Shown: positions 16,436-26,206, counted from the stretch's first letter. The stretch: DNA of 37,691 nucleotides from Candidatus Scybalocola faecipullorum (GCA_018716485.1 DVJY01000006.1:1-37691); one strand, 5' to 3'. A program made the numbers and translations. The notes: generated by a model not told the origin, from the sequence alone.

Positions 16436-18103
16436 TTATTTTTGAATTTCCAAAATAGCGCCTCTGTTGCCGGAGGTAACCATTGCCGCATAACGCGCCA
16501 GATAACCGGTGGTTACTTTCGGCTGACGTGGCTGCCATTTTGCCTTTCTTGCTGCCAGTTCTTCGTCCGGAACTGCCAGCTCCAATTTATTTTCAGGAAT
16601 ATTGATTTTAATGATATCGCCTTCTTCGACGAGTGCGATCGGTCCGCCAACGGCAGCTTCCGGAGAAACGTGGCCGATGGAGGCGCCTCTGGATGCACCT
16701 GAAAAACGTCCGTCTGTAATGAGAGCAACGCTGGAACCAAGGCCCATGCCCACAATCGCTGATGTCGGATTAAGCATCTCTCTCATGCCCGGACCGCCTT
16801 TCGGACCTTCGTAGCGGATCACGACGACATCGCCCGGAACAATTTTTCCGCCTTTAATTGCATCAATAGCATCTTCCTCACAGTCGAACACTCTTGCCGG
16901 CCCTTCGTGAACCATCATCTCAGGCGCTACGGCAGAACGTTTGACAACCGCTGTATCCGGCGCAAGATTGCCTTTTAATACGGCAATGCCGCCGGTCCCA
17001 CTGTATGGATGATCAATCGGACGGATAATCTCAGGATTTTTATTAACACAGTCTTTAATGTTTTCAGCGACTGTCTTTCCTGTAACGGTCATCAGATCTG
17101 TATGTAAAAGTCCTTTTTTATTTAATTCATTCATGACTGCGTAAACGCCGCCGGCTTCGTTGAGATCTTCCATATAGGTATATCCTGCCGGTGCCAGATG
17201 GCACAGATTCGGGGTTCTTGCACTGATTTCATTGGCAATGTCCAGATTAAGTTCAACACCGGCTTCATGGGCGATCGCAGGCAGATGGAGCATCGTATTT
17301 GTGGAACATCCCAGCGCCATATCTACGGTCAGCGCATTTAAAAAGGCTTCTTTTGTCATAATATCCCTCGGGCGGATATTTCTGCGGTACATTTCCATAA
17401 CCTGCATACCTGCGTGTTTTGCAAGTTTAATACGTTCGGAATATACTGCCGGAATAGTACCGTTGCCCTGAAGTCCCATACCGATGGCTTCTGTCAGACA
17501 GTTCATGGAATTGGCTGTGTACATACCTGAACATGAACCGCATGTCGGGCATGCCTTATTTTCAAATTCACAGAGATCTTCTTCCGAAATGCTGCCTGCT
17601 GTATATGCACCGACAGCTTCAAACATGCTGGAAAGGCTTCTCTTCTCTCCTTTGACATGACCGGCCAGCATCGGGCCGCCGGAGACAAATACGGTCGGCA
17701 CATTGACCCTTGCCGCCGCCATCAGAAGTCCCGGCACATTTTTATCACAGTTAGGCACCATAACAAGAGCGTCAAACTGATGTGCCAGAGCCATCGCCTC
17801 TGTAGAATCCGCGATCAGATCTCTCGTAACAAGAGAATATTTCATACCGGTATGTCCCATGGCAATACCGTCGCAGACTGCAATCGCCGGAAAGACAATC
17901 GGTGTGCCGCCGGCCATTGCAACGCCGATTTTAACAGCATCAACTATTTTATCCAGATTCATATGCCCCGGTACAATTTGATTGTAAGAGCTGACAATAC
18001 CGACAAGCGGTCTTTCCATCTCTTCTTTTGTCATGCCGAGCGCATTAAACAATGAACGGTGCGGCGCCTGCTGTACGCCTGTTTTTACTGCATCACTTTT
18101 CAT
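16436..18103 (-). CDS. ilvD: Dihydroxy-acid dehydratase
   Basis: Iron-sulfur enzyme that dehydrates 2,3-dihydroxyisovalerate and its isoleucine counterpart to the 2-oxo acids. 555 residues. Cluster-binding cysteines are in [10 protein letters not shown] and [19 protein letters not shown]; the C-terminal [19 protein letters not shown] is the family signature. I use MKSDAVKTG at 18103, with GAAGGGATGG upstream; the longer in-frame extension runs back into leuB and is not conserved. It sits 47 bases after leuB and 19 bases before ilvB. Confidence 0.97.
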   Translation of the reverse strand: MKSDAVKTGVQQAPHRSLFNALGMTKEEMERPLVGIVSSYNQIVPGHMNLDKIVDAVKIGVAMAGGTPIVFPAIAVCDGIAMGHTGMKYSLVTRDLIADSTEAMALAHQFDALVMVPNCDKNVPGLLMAAARVNVPTVFVSGGPMLAGHVKGEKRSLSSMFEAVGAYTAGSISEEDLCEFENKACPTCGSCSGMYTANSMNCLTEAIGMGLQGNGTIPAVYSERIKLAKHAGMQVMEMYRRNIRPRDIMTKEAFLNALTVDMALGCSTNTMLHLPAIAHEAGVELNLDIANEISARTPNLCHLAPAGYTYMEDLNEAGGVYAVMNELNKKGLLHTDLMTVTGKTVAENIKDCVNKNPEIIRPIDHPYSGTGGIAVLKGNLAPDTAVVKRSAVAPEMMVHEGPARVFDCEEDAIDAIKGGKIVPGDVVVIRYEGPKGGPGMREMLNPTSAIVGMGLGSSVALITDGRFSGASRGASIGHVSPEAAVGGPIALVEEGDIIKINIPENKLELAVPDEELAARKAKWQPRQPKVTTGYLARYAAMVTSGNRGAILEIQK

Positions 18104-18150
18104 AGATTTCCATCCCTTCTTTATCTCAAACTCAATGACCTGATGTCTGT

Positions 18151-19233
18151 TTATATTTCGTCGGCAACAGCACTGCCCATTTCCGTACAAGACAGCTGTG
18201 TGCATCCGTCGGACATGATATCTGACGTGCGCATGCCTTTTTCCAACACTTTCTGGACCGCCGCCTCAATGGCATCTGCCTCTTTATCCAGATCACAGGA
18301 ATATCTTAAAAGCATGGCTGCTGATAAAATCGTCGCCAGTGGATTGGCAATGTTTTTGCCGGCAATATCCGGTGCGGAACCGTGGCTCGGTTCATAAAGT
18401 CCCAGTTTGCCTTCGCTTAAACTTGCTGATGAAAGCATACCGATGGAACCTGTAACTTCACTGGCTTCATCAGACAAAATATCTCCAAACATATTTTCTG
18501 TGAGGATGACGTCGAACTGACGCGGATTTTTAACAAGCTGCATCGCACAGTTGTCAACAAGCATATGAGAATAGGTCACTTCTGGATAATCTTTTGCAAC
18601 CTCTTCAACAACTTTGCGCCACAGTCTGGAAGAATCAAGCACATTGGCTTTATCGACACTGATCAGATTTTTTCGGCGCTTCATCGCGGTTTCAAAACCT
18701 TTGACCGCAATACGGCGGATTTCGTTTTCATCGTAAGTCAGCGAATCGTAAGCTTTTAAAACACCGTTTTCTTCCACTGTTTTGCGGGCACCGAAATAAA
18801 GTCCGCCGGTCAGCTCTCTCATAATGACCATATCAAAGCCCTCTCCGATAATTTCATCTTTTAACGGGCACGCATCTTTTAATTCTTTGTAAAGGTAAGC
18901 CGGACGAATATTTGCAAACAGTCCGAGAGATTTTCTGAGTTTTAATAATCCTGCTTCAGGGCGCAGCTGAGGCGGCAGCTGATACCATGGGGAAGTCGTC
19001 GTATCCCCTCCGATAGCGCCAAGCAAAACCGCATCACTCTTTTTGCAGGTTTCAATGGCTTCATCCGTCAAAGGTGAACCTGTGGCATCAATCGATACAC
19101 CGCCCATTAAAACATCTGTGTAGTTGAATTGATGACCATATTTTGAGGCAACTTTATCCAGAACCTTGATGGCCTCACCGACAATCTCAGGGCCGATGCC
19201 GTCGCCTTTGATGACTGCAATATTGAATTCCAT
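18151..19233 (-). CDS. leuB: 3-isopropylmalate dehydrogenase
   Basis: Oxidative decarboxylation of 3-isopropylmalate to the leucine precursor 2-oxoisocaproate. 360 residues with GDGIGPEI at the N-terminus, the substrate-binding [12 protein letters not shown], and the metal/NAD signature [21 protein letters not shown], followed by [26 protein letters not shown] precedes ATG. A terminator and a new promoter separate it from leuD, so leuB heads the unit leuB-ilvD-ilvB-serC-serA. Confidence 0.97.
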   Translation of the reverse strand: MEFNIAVIKGDGIGPEIVGEAIKVLDKVASKYGHQFNYTDVLMGGVSIDATGSPLTDEAIETCKKSDAVLLGAIGGDTTTSPWYQLPPQLRPEAGLLKLRKSLGLFANIRPAYLYKELKDACPLKDEIIGEGFDMVIMRELTGGLYFGARKTVEENGVLKAYDSLTYDENEIRRIAVKGFETAMKRRKNLISVDKANVLDSSRLWRKVVEEVAKDYPEVTYSHMLVDNCAMQLVKNPRQFDVILTENMFGDILSDEASEVTGSIGMLSSASLSEGKLGLYEPSHGSAPDIAGKNIANPLATILSAAMLLRYSCDLDKEADAIEAAVQKVLEKGMRTSDIMSDGCTQLSCTEMGSAVADEI

Positions 19234-19271
19234 ATCGATCTCTCCTTCAAATAAAATCGTAGAGTAATACT

Positions 19272-19300
19272 AATATACTCTATTTTATCAAATATTTCAA
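19272..19300 (-). promoter_or_regulatory. Candidate sigma-A promoter of leuB-ilvDB-serCA
   Basis: Minus strand TTGAAA, 17 bases, TATATT, about 38 bases before the leuB start. It lies just beyond the leuD terminator. Confidence 0.6.
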
Positions 19301-19334
19301 CTGCAAATTCAGTATAGTAACGTGCTGTTGCAAT

Positions 19335-19362
19335 GAAAATAAAGCGGGGCAATGCCCGCTTT
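19335..19362 (-). terminator. Intrinsic terminator after leuD
   Basis: AAAGCGGG pairs with CCCGCTTT around a 6-nt loop, three bases after the leuD stop, followed on the minus strand by ATTTTCATT. Probably partial. Confidence 0.7.
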
Positions 19363-19365
19363 ATC

Positions 19366-19854
19366 TTATTTTTGCTTATTTGTATAATTGACAAGGCCTC
19401 CTGCCTGAATCAGTTCCTGCATAAACGGCGGAAATGCCTGCCCCTGATATTGGGTGCCTTTTGTAATATCCCTGATAATTCCCGTATCAAAATCGATATC
19501 GACTTCATCGCCTGCTTCGATTTCTCTTGCCGCATCCGGGCATTCAATGATCGGAAGTCCGATATTGATAGCATTTCTGTAAAAAATCCTTGCAAATGTT
19601 TCAGCAATGACACAGCTGATGCCGGAAGCTTTAATAGCAATCGGAGCATGTTCTCTTGATGAACCGCAGCCGAAATTCTTTCTGGCAACGATAATGTCTC
19701 CTTCCTGAACATTTTTTATAAAATCCGCGTCAATATCTTCCATACAGTGTTCAGCCAGTCCTTTCGGGTCTGTAATCGCCAAATGACGTGCAGGGATAAT
19801 GACGTCTGTATCAACGTTGTCTCCATACTTAAACACATGTCCGTGTGCTTTCAT
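19366..19854 (-). CDS. leuD: 3-isopropylmalate dehydratase, small subunit
   Basis: Forms the isopropylmalate isomerase with LeuC. 162 residues, the short archaeal-clostridial type rather than the ~200-residue enterobacterial form. The swivelling-domain signature [13 protein letters not shown] is present, and [17 protein letters not shown] marks the N-terminus. AAGGAGG lies eight to nine bases before ATG. It follows leuC by 21 bases. Confidence 0.96.
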   Translation of the reverse strand: MKAHGHVFKYGDNVDTDVIIPARHLAITDPKGLAEHCMEDIDADFIKNVQEGDIIVARKNFGCGSSREHAPIAIKASGISCVIAETFARIFYRNAINIGLPIIECPDAAREIEAGDEVDIDFDTGIIRDITKGTQYQGQAFPPFMQELIQAGGLVNYTNKQK

Positions 19855-19875
19855 GCCAATAACCTCCTTATATGA

Positions 19876-21177
19876 TCATAATCCGAGTTCGCTCGGACCG
19901 GAAATTTTTCCTGTGACTGCGCTTGCTGCAGCTACGGCCGGGCTTGCCAAATAAATTTCAGAAGTCACATGTCCCATACGTCCGACAAAATTTCTGTTAG
20001 TCGTAGATACACAGCGTTCATGATCTGCCAGAATGCCCATATACCCGCCAAGGCAAGGACCGCATGTCGGTGTGCTGACAATGGCGCCTGCTTCAATAAA
20101 TGTCTGAATATATCCGGCTTTCATAGCATCAAGGTAAACTTGCTGGGTTGCCGGGATAACAATAACGCGAAGTCCTTTGGCAACCTTTCGTCCTTTTAAT
20201 ATCTCAGCTGCAGTTTTAATGTCCTCTAAACGGCCGTTTGTACATGAACCGATGACTACCTGATCGACGGCAATATCTCCGACTTCATCAATTGTATGTG
20301 TATTTTCAGGAAGATGAGGGAAAGCAACTGTCGGTTTAAGTTGGGACAGATCAATCACATAAGTTTCATCGTATTCGGCATCTTCATCTGCCGCATAAAC
20401 TGTATATGCCGGAACTCCCGCCTTCTGACAGGCTTCTTTTCTTGCCGGATTCATATGTGCTTCAATATATTCGATGGTTACATCATCTACCGGAAAAATA
20501 CCGTTCTTTCCGCCGGCTTCAATAGCCATATTTGCGATTGTAAAACGGTCATCCATGGACAGATGGGCAATGCCATCCCCTGTAAATTCCATTGAGCGGT
20601 AAAGTGCGCCGTCAACACCGATCATGCCGATAATATGCAGGATAATATCCTTGCCGCTTACCCACTTGGCTGGTTTGCCGGTCAGGACAAATTTAATCGC
20701 AGACGGCACTTTAAACCACGCCTTGCCTGTAGACATGCCCGCTGCCGCATCTGTACTGCCCACACCTGTGGAAAACGCGCCCAGCGCGCCGTAAGTACAT
20801 GTATGTGAATCTGCGCCTATGACAGTATCGCCTGCCGTTACAATACCTTTTTCCGGAAGCAGCGCATGTTCAATGCCCATCTCCCCTACTTCGTAAAAAT
20901 GAGTAATATGATTGCAGTGTGCAAAATCACGCATACACTTACAGTTCTGAGCGGATTTGATATCTTTATTCGGTGAGAAATGGTCCGGAATGAGCGCGAT
21001 CTTATCTTTGTCAAAGACGCCCTTTTTATTAAATTTATCCATTTCCTGAATGGCGACCGGCCCTGTAATATCGTTGGCAAGCACCATATCTAAATTGGCC
21101 ATGATCAACTGCCCGGCTTTGACTTCATCAAGTCCTGCTGCATGTGCCAATATTTTCTGAGTCATAGTCATACCCAT
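19876..21177 (-). CDS. leuC: 3-isopropylmalate dehydratase, large subunit
   Basis: Aconitase-family enzyme interconverting 2- and 3-isopropylmalate; binds a [4Fe-4S] cluster. 433 residues, the shorter type that pairs with a 162-residue LeuD. Signatures: [35 protein letters not shown] and [10 protein letters not shown], the last two carrying cluster cysteines. The ATG at 21177 has AAGGAGG nine bases upstream; a second in-frame ATG six bases later is possible. leuC heads the leucine run and is divergent from a LysR gene 134 bases away. leuA is not in the window. Confidence 0.97.
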   Translation of the reverse strand: MGMTMTQKILAHAAGLDEVKAGQLIMANLDMVLANDITGPVAIQEMDKFNKKGVFDKDKIALIPDHFSPNKDIKSAQNCKCMRDFAHCNHITHFYEVGEMGIEHALLPEKGIVTAGDTVIGADSHTCTYGALGAFSTGVGSTDAAAGMSTGKAWFKVPSAIKFVLTGKPAKWVSGKDIILHIIGMIGVDGALYRSMEFTGDGIAHLSMDDRFTIANMAIEAGGKNGIFPVDDVTIEYIEAHMNPARKEACQKAGVPAYTVYAADEDAEYDETYVIDLSQLKPTVAFPHLPENTHTIDEVGDIAVDQVVIGSCTNGRLEDIKTAAEILKGRKVAKGLRVIVIPATQQVYLDAMKAGYIQTFIEAGAIVSTPTCGPCLGGYMGILADHERCVSTTNRNFVGRMGHVTSEIYLASPAVAAASAVTGKISGPSELGL

Positions 21178-21311
21178 ACTCTAATTCCTCCTTAACCTTA
21201 TTCATTGAATCAACTGTTGATATCATATCACATATTAAGGTATAATGGAAATATATAATATGAATATAAGCTATAAAAATATAGAATACCTAAACAGAAA
21301 GGAATCAGCCA
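21178..21311. promoter_or_regulatory. Divergent leuC / LysR control region
   Basis: 134 AT-rich bases carry both promoters. Palindromes visible: TGATATCATATCA (21218-21230) over the regulator's -35 box, and CTATA-N4-TATAG (21271-21284) close to the regulator start. AGGTAT at 21238 and ATACCT at 21286 are inverted copies flanking the centre. TTTATA-N16-TATATT on the minus strand is a weak candidate leuC promoter. I saw no T-box leader. Which palindrome is the LysR site is unknown. Confidence 0.45.
21217..21246 (+). promoter_or_regulatory. Candidate promoter of the LysR regulator
   Basis: TTGATA and TATAAT are 18 bases apart, giving a leader of about 60 nt to the ATG at 21312. Confidence 0.6.
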
Positions 21312-22220
21312 ATGAATGAGAATATGGAATTATATAAATATTTTTATGCGGTCGCACAGACAGGCAATATATCGGCTGCAGCCAAACAGCTGTATACAAG
21401 CCAGCCGGTTGTCAGCAAATATATCGGAAGATTGGAAAATGAGCTGCATACACAGCTTTTTATACGAACATCCAGAGGGGTACGTCTTACAGATGAAGGC
21501 CGTCTGCTGTATGAACATGTAGAAAGCGCTTTCGATGCCATTGAAGCCGGCCGTCAGGAACTGGAGCGTATTCACAGATTCGGCATCGGCAATATCCGTT
21601 TTGGCGTCAGTACCACACTCTGCAAGTACATGCTGCTGCCATATCTTAGGACATATATTAAACAGCATCCCCATGTGCGCCTGTCGATTCAGTGTCAGTC
21701 GACCAATCAGACGCTGGAACTTTTGGAAAAAAATAAGATTGATATCGGTTTGATCGGTGAACCGAGAGATTTTAAAGGCATTCGCTTTTTTACGGTATCA
21801 GAAATTGAAGATGTGTTCGTTTCCGCTGGAAGTTATCTGAAAAATTTGGAGACAATGGCTTATACGGAAAGTATTTATGAAAATGCAACGGTCATGATGC
21901 TTGATCAGGAAAATCTGACACGCCAGTATATTGACAGCTGTCTTAAACCGATGACACTTTTGTATGGTCACATACTTGAAGTATCTACCATGGACCTGAT
22001 TATTGATTTTGCCAAAATAGGTATGGGCATTGGATGCGTCATTAAAAATTTTGTTCAGGACGAAATAGAAAGCGGCGCACTGGTCAAGGTTCCCATTGCG
22101 CCGCCGATTCCTAAGCGTCTCGTCGGATTTGCCGTAAAAAATCAGCCCTATGTGCCCGCTCCCGTGCGGTCATTTCTTAAGATGGTTAGCGATGAAGGCA
22201 GCCGCCGTTTGTCGCAATAA
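21312..22220 (+). CDS. LysR-family transcriptional regulator, divergent from leuCD
   Basis: 302 residues. The N-terminal winged helix-turn-helix is plain (YFYAVAQTGNISAAAKQLYTSQPVVSKYIGRLE, then LFIRTSRGVRLTDEG), followed by a linker helix and a LysR substrate-binding domain from about residue 92. AAGGA lies eight bases before ATG. The divergent position to leuC makes it a likely activator of the leucine run, by analogy with many LysR regulators, perhaps sensing a pathway intermediate; the effector is not readable. Its last 35 bases overlap the convergent beta-glucosidase gene. Confidence 0.92.
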   Translation: MNENMELYKYFYAVAQTGNISAAAKQLYTSQPVVSKYIGRLENELHTQLFIRTSRGVRLTDEGRLLYEHVESAFDAIEAGRQELERIHRFGIGNIRFGVSTTLCKYMLLPYLRTYIKQHPHVRLSIQCQSTNQTLELLEKNKIDIGLIGEPRDFKGIRFFTVSEIEDVFVSAGSYLKNLETMAYTESIYENATVMMLDQENLTRQYIDSCLKPMTLLYGHILEVSTMDLIIDFAKIGMGIGCVIKNFVQDEIESGALVKVPIAPPIPKRLVGFAVKNQPYVPAPVRSFLKMVSDEGSRRLSQ

Positions 22221-23547
22221 CCGTTTGGTACCATTTGGCAGAATCTTTAGGAATTCTCTTTTGTGTACGGAAATCCACATAAATCAGGCCAAAACGCCCC
22301 TGATAGCCGTGTGCCCATTCAAAGTTATCCAGCAGCGACCAGAGAAAATAGCCGTCAATCGGCACTTCATCTGCCGCTTTGCAAAGATTTTGCAGATAAC
22401 TTTCCAAATAAGCAATACGGCTGCCGTCATGGACCTGACCATCCGCTGAAACGATATCAACATTAGCCATACCGCTTTCTGTGATAATGACCGGTTTCCC
22501 GTAACGTTCATACAGAAATTTTGGCATCCAGTATAAAATCTCCGGTGTGACCGGGCTGTTTATCGTTGTATATGGAGCTCCGATATAATCCGGTACAAAA
22601 TATGGCTCACCGTCATCGCCGCAGGCAACCATACGGCCGTCATAAATATTCTGGCCGACAAAATCAATTGGCTGATGAATTAAATCCATATCCTCCTGGG
22701 TAAATGCCGGCAAAATATCTTTGTATTTTTCGCAGACAGCTTCAGGATATTTCCCGAGGAAAATCGGATCGCTCCACCATGCAACACTCCATGCCCAGTC
22801 TTCCAATGCGATATTGTCAAACATCATCTTTTTAGCAGCTTCTACATCTTTCGGAGCAGCAGTTTTCGGGTATGTGTATTTTCCTGCAGGGGCAAAACCG
22901 ATTTTTAACGGCTGTTTCCCATATTCACGCAATACCTGAACTGCTCTTCCGTGAGCTTTTAATACATGATGAGCGGCGGTAAACGCATCTCTGTCAGGCC
23001 CGTTGATACCCGGTGCATGGATGTCTGATAAATAGCCCAGACCTACAAAGCACTGAGGCTCATTGAATGTGAAAAAGTATTTAACACGGTCAGAAAAATA
23101 TTCGGCAGCGATTTTTGCATATTCGGCAAACCATTCCGGACTTTCTTCGTTGAGCCATCCGCCTCTTTTGTGGAGAGTATACGGCAGATCCCAATGATAT
23201 AAAGTTACAAAAGGCTCGATGCCATGAGCGAGCAGACAATCAATTAAATTGCTGTAATATTCAATTCCCTTTTCGTTGACTTTCCCTGTGCCTTCCGGCA
23301 GGATTCTTGACCAGCTCAATGAAAAGCGATATGCTTTAAGGCCCATTTTCGCCATCAGTTCAATATCTTCTTCATAACGATGATATTGATCGCAGGCGAT
23401 ATCTCCGTTACTTTTGTCTTTAATTTTTCCCTGTTTCTCGCAGAAAACATCCCATACGGACAATCCGCGTCCGTCTTCTTTTGCTGCTCCTTCAACCTGA
23501 TATGAAGCCGTGGCAGCACCCCACATAAAATCCTTCTTAAAACTCAT
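22186..23547 (-). CDS. Glycoside hydrolase family 1 beta-glucosidase
   Basis: Cytoplasmic retaining glycosidase, 453 residues, no signal peptide. Acid/base Glu163 is in TFNEP, nucleophile Glu357 in ITESGM, and the N-terminal FMWGAATASYQVEGA is the family signature. LWSLLDNFEWAHGYQGRFG at 402-420 has the Glu-Trp pair that binds the sugar 4/6-hydroxyls in beta-glucosidases, so a 6-phospho-beta-glucosidase is less likely. I start at MSFKKDF (23547) because AGGAGG is eight bases upstream; 20 further in-frame residues upstream lie across the promoter. It is a single-gene unit between spoIVA and the LysR gene. Confidence 0.95.
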   Translation of the reverse strand: MSFKKDFMWGAATASYQVEGAAKEDGRGLSVWDVFCEKQGKIKDKSNGDIACDQYHRYEEDIELMAKMGLKAYRFSLSWSRILPEGTGKVNEKGIEYYSNLIDCLLAHGIEPFVTLYHWDLPYTLHKRGGWLNEESPEWFAEYAKIAAEYFSDRVKYFFTFNEPQCFVGLGYLSDIHAPGINGPDRDAFTAAHHVLKAHGRAVQVLREYGKQPLKIGFAPAGKYTYPKTAAPKDVEAAKKMMFDNIALEDWAWSVAWWSDPIFLGKYPEAVCEKYKDILPAFTQEDMDLIHQPIDFVGQNIYDGRMVACGDDGEPYFVPDYIGAPYTTINSPVTPEILYWMPKFLYERYGKPVIITESGMANVDIVSADGQVHDGSRIAYLESYLQNLCKAADEVPIDGYFLWSLLDNFEWAHGYQGRFGLIYVDFRTQKRIPKDSAKWYQTVIATNGGCLHR

Positions 23548-23578
23548 CTGACCTTCCTCCTGAAGTGAATTTGTTTCT

Positions 23579-23607
23579 ATCATAATCGTCGTATCATCGT
23601 TTGTCAA
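23579..23607 (-). promoter_or_regulatory. Sigma-A promoter of the beta-glucosidase gene
   Basis: Minus strand TTGACA, 17 bases, TATGAT, 32 bases before the chosen start codon. The -35 lies inside the inverted repeat at 23591-23613. Confidence 0.75.
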
Positions 23608-23613
23608 TGATAC
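23591..23613. promoter_or_regulatory. Inverted repeat over the beta-glucosidase -35 box, candidate operator
   Basis: GTATCATCG and CAATGATAC are 9-base arms with one mismatch, 5 bases apart, beginning three bases after the spoIVA stop codon. The position suggests a repressor site; the sequence does not fit a cre site well. Confidence 0.45.
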
Positions 23614-23616
23614 TGT

Positions 23617-25107
23617 TTATATAATGACAAAAATAACGCTGCCGCTGCTCTCATTGATGATTTTCTGCAGTGTTTCCTGCATTTTTTCCTGACATGTATC
23701 TGTCATTTTGGAAATTTTTGTTTTCATGCCTTCATCGACCAGTTCTCCGATTGACTTTCCGAAAATCAGCGTATTCCATATGCTCTGTTCATCTCCATTT
23801 TCATGACCGGCTGTTTTTATGTAGTCGACAAGATCCTGAGCCTGCTGCTGTGTACCGACCAAAGGTGCAATTTCTGTTTCTATATTTGCGCTGATCATAT
23901 GTATTGACGGCGCATTCACTTTAATATTGACACCATATTTACTGCCGTGTTTAATGATAACCGGTTCTTCAACCGTCATTTCCGTTTTTACAGGCATCAC
24001 GGCACCATAGCCTTTTTGGCGGACTTGGGAAAGCGCATTGGAAACAAGATCAAACTTCTGCTTTTTATCCACAAGTGTTTTGATTTCTTTGAGAAATTCA
24101 TATTCTCCATGAATTTCGCATCCAAGGATGGCGCTCATCATTTGATAATAGTAACTCATGGAAAATGAAAGTGTAATGCGCACGTTGCCTGTTGCCGTAT
24201 TAATTTCATCAATATAATAATTTTCCAGATATTCATTGCTGATTAATGATTTGTAGGCGTCGATATCTTTAATAACAAACACTTTTTCCATAAAATTTGT
24301 AACAGATGAAAGGATTGACTGACGGATTTCATGATCCTCCGGCAGCATTTCCATCCATTTAGGCATATAAAAATTGACAGAACTGATTGGAAATTCAAAT
24401 AAGATGGCAGTCATGATTTTTTGAATATCGTCATTTTTCAACTGATCACAGTTTACCGGCAGGCAGGTGACTTCATATTTCTGCTCCAGTATTTCACATA
24501 ATTTTATCGTATCATCGGCATACGGACGCGACGAATTAACGACAATGATAAAAGGTTTGCCTATTTCTCTGAGTTCCCGAACGGTTTTTTCCTCTGCAGG
24601 CTCAAATTTTTCCCGGCCGATTTCTCCAAAACTTCCGTCACTTGTGACGACGATACCGATGGTTGAATGTTCTTTGATGACTTTAGACGTACCGATGCCG
24701 GCGGCCTGAGAAAAAGGAATTTCATCTTTAAACCATGGCGTTTTGACGAGCCGCTCCTGTTCATTGTCCATAATGCCGGTAGCGCCGTCAACCACATAGC
24801 CGACACAATCAATGAGCCGCAGTTTGACTTCTATTTTCCCGTCATTGAAGGCAACACTGACAGCTTCTTTCGGGACAAACTTCGGCTCAACGGTTGTGAT
24901 GAGCGTCCCCTTGCCGCTGACAGGAAGTTCATCTGTTGCCAGATTTTGATCAGACTCAGCCATCTGAGGAATGACGAGCTGGTTCATAAAACGGCGGATA
25001 AATGTAGATTTTCCTGTGCGTACCGGACCGACGATGCCGATGAATAATTCGCCGCCGGTCCTTGTCTGAATGTCACGGTAAAGGTTAAAAGCTTTATGTT
25101 CAACCAT
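23617..25107 (-). CDS. spoIVA: Stage IV sporulation protein A
   Basis: ATPase that polymerises on the forespore surface and anchors the spore coat. 496 residues, close to the 492 of B. subtilis. Walker A GPVRTGKS is at 27-34, a switch-like DCVGY at 100-104, with a long middle domain and the conserved C-terminal GKSIGELVDEGM and EKMQETLQKIINESSG region. AAGGAGC precedes ATG. It lies 73 bases downstream of gpsA, a conserved order in Firmicutes, with its own sporulation-type promoter. Its presence indicates that the host forms, or descends from, spore formers. Confidence 0.97.
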   Translation of the reverse strand: MVEHKAFNLYRDIQTRTGGELFIGIVGPVRTGKSTFIRRFMNQLVIPQMAESDQNLATDELPVSGKGTLITTVEPKFVPKEAVSVAFNDGKIEVKLRLIDCVGYVVDGATGIMDNEQERLVKTPWFKDEIPFSQAAGIGTSKVIKEHSTIGIVVTSDGSFGEIGREKFEPAEEKTVRELREIGKPFIIVVNSSRPYADDTIKLCEILEQKYEVTCLPVNCDQLKNDDIQKIMTAILFEFPISSVNFYMPKWMEMLPEDHEIRQSILSSVTNFMEKVFVIKDIDAYKSLISNEYLENYYIDEINTATGNVRITLSFSMSYYYQMMSAILGCEIHGEYEFLKEIKTLVDKKQKFDLVSNALSQVRQKGYGAVMPVKTEMTVEEPVIIKHGSKYGVNIKVNAPSIHMISANIETEIAPLVGTQQQAQDLVDYIKTAGHENGDEQSIWNTLIFGKSIGELVDEGMKTKISKMTDTCQEKMQETLQKIINESSGSVIFVII

Positions 25108-25137
25108 AAAAAAGCTCCTTCCATATATACTGATAAC

Positions 25138-25166
25138 AATATATGAAAGAAGCTGATGGGTTATGC
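25138..25166 (-). promoter_or_regulatory. Candidate sigma-E promoter of spoIVA
   Basis: Minus strand GCATAAC, 14 bases, CATATATT. This agrees with most positions of the Bacillus sigma-E consensus (KMATATT-N14-CATACAHT), and spoIVA is a sigma-E gene in B. subtilis. Start of transcription would fall ~23 bases before the ATG. Confidence 0.55.
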
Positions 25167-25180
25167 TTTTTATGTCCGTA

Positions 25181-26197
25181 TTAATTTTTATGCCATGACA
25201 GCCGCTGATTCTCGATACGTCCGTCTCTTAAAAATAATTCTGTTACTGCCGTTTTTGCCGGTTTATTTTCAAAGAGTACATCATTGACCTGTGCTGTAAT
25301 AGGCATATCCACACTGTATTTTTGGGCCATTGCCAGTGCGGCGCGTGCGCAGTAAACACCTTCGACCACCATAGAGACTTCTTTCATGGCAGCATCCAGT
25401 GTATAACCTTGACCGATCAGATACCCGCATTTCCTGTTGCGGCTGTGCCGGCTCGTACAGGTGACAATCAGGTCGCCGATACCGGATAATCCGAAAAATG
25501 TTTCGGGATAACCGCCGCAGGCTGTTCCCAGACGGCTCATCTCCGCAATCCCCCGGGTCATCAGCGCTGCTTTTGTATTATCGCCGTAACCGAGCCCGTC
25601 AATGACACCGGCAGCCAGCGCAATAACATTCTTTAAGGCGCCGCCCAGTTCGATGCCTGTGACATCAGGGTTTGTATATACTCTTAAAACATCACTCATA
25701 AAAATGTCCTGAACCCGTTTTGCAGCTTCTTCGTCAGAAGCACCGGCTACAAGGGTTGTGGGAATCCGTCGTCCGACCTCCTCAGCGTGGGATGGCCCGG
25801 ATAAGACCGCAATCTGAGCCTGAGGAAGTTCTTCCCGCAAAATTTCAGAGAGCAGTTTCAGACTGTCATCTTCAATACCCTTGGCCACATTAACGACAAG
25901 CTGCCCCTTTTTTATATAAGGCGCCGCTTCTTTTGCTGTGCTTCTCACAAAAATCGAAGGTACGGCAAATACCAAAATGTCTTTATCAGAACAAACATCT
26001 TCCATAGATATTGTCGCAAGTACCTCTTCAGGAAGTATGACGCCGGGAAGCTTTGTGATATGCTCATGCTTTTTTTGAAGCATTTTGACTTCATCTTCAA
26101 ACTTTGACCACATCGTCACATGATGTCCGTGACTGCCGAGAGCATATGCCAGCGCGCTGCCCCAGCTGCCCATGCCGATAATACCTGCTGATGCCAT
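25181..26197 (-). CDS. gpsA: Glycerol-3-phosphate dehydrogenase [NAD(P)+]
   Basis: Reduces dihydroxyacetone phosphate to sn-glycerol 3-phosphate for phospholipids. 338 residues. N-terminal Rossmann GMGSWG at 8-13, the catalytic-region VNVAKGIE, and GGALKNVIALAAGVIDGLGYG with the active-site Lys. It follows plsY by 9 bases, so the enzymes making and using glycerol 3-phosphate are co-transcribed. Confidence 0.97.
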   Translation of the reverse strand: MASAGIIGMGSWGSALAYALGSHGHHVTMWSKFEDEVKMLQKKHEHITKLPGVILPEEVLATISMEDVCSDKDILVFAVPSIFVRSTAKEAAPYIKKGQLVVNVAKGIEDDSLKLLSEILREELPQAQIAVLSGPSHAEEVGRRIPTTLVAGASDEEAAKRVQDIFMSDVLRVYTNPDVTGIELGGALKNVIALAAGVIDGLGYGDNTKAALMTRGIAEMSRLGTACGGYPETFFGLSGIGDLIVTCTSRHSRNRKCGYLIGQGYTLDAAMKEVSMVVEGVYCARAALAMAQKYSVDMPITAQVNDVLFENKPAKTAVTELFLRDGRIENQRLSWHKN

Positions 26198-26206
26198 AAG
26201 ATAACC

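Noticed and set aside
21178-21311. T-box or leucine leader-peptide attenuator before leuC
   Set aside because: The gap is only 134 bases and contains no T-box sequence, terminator hairpin or Leu codon run.
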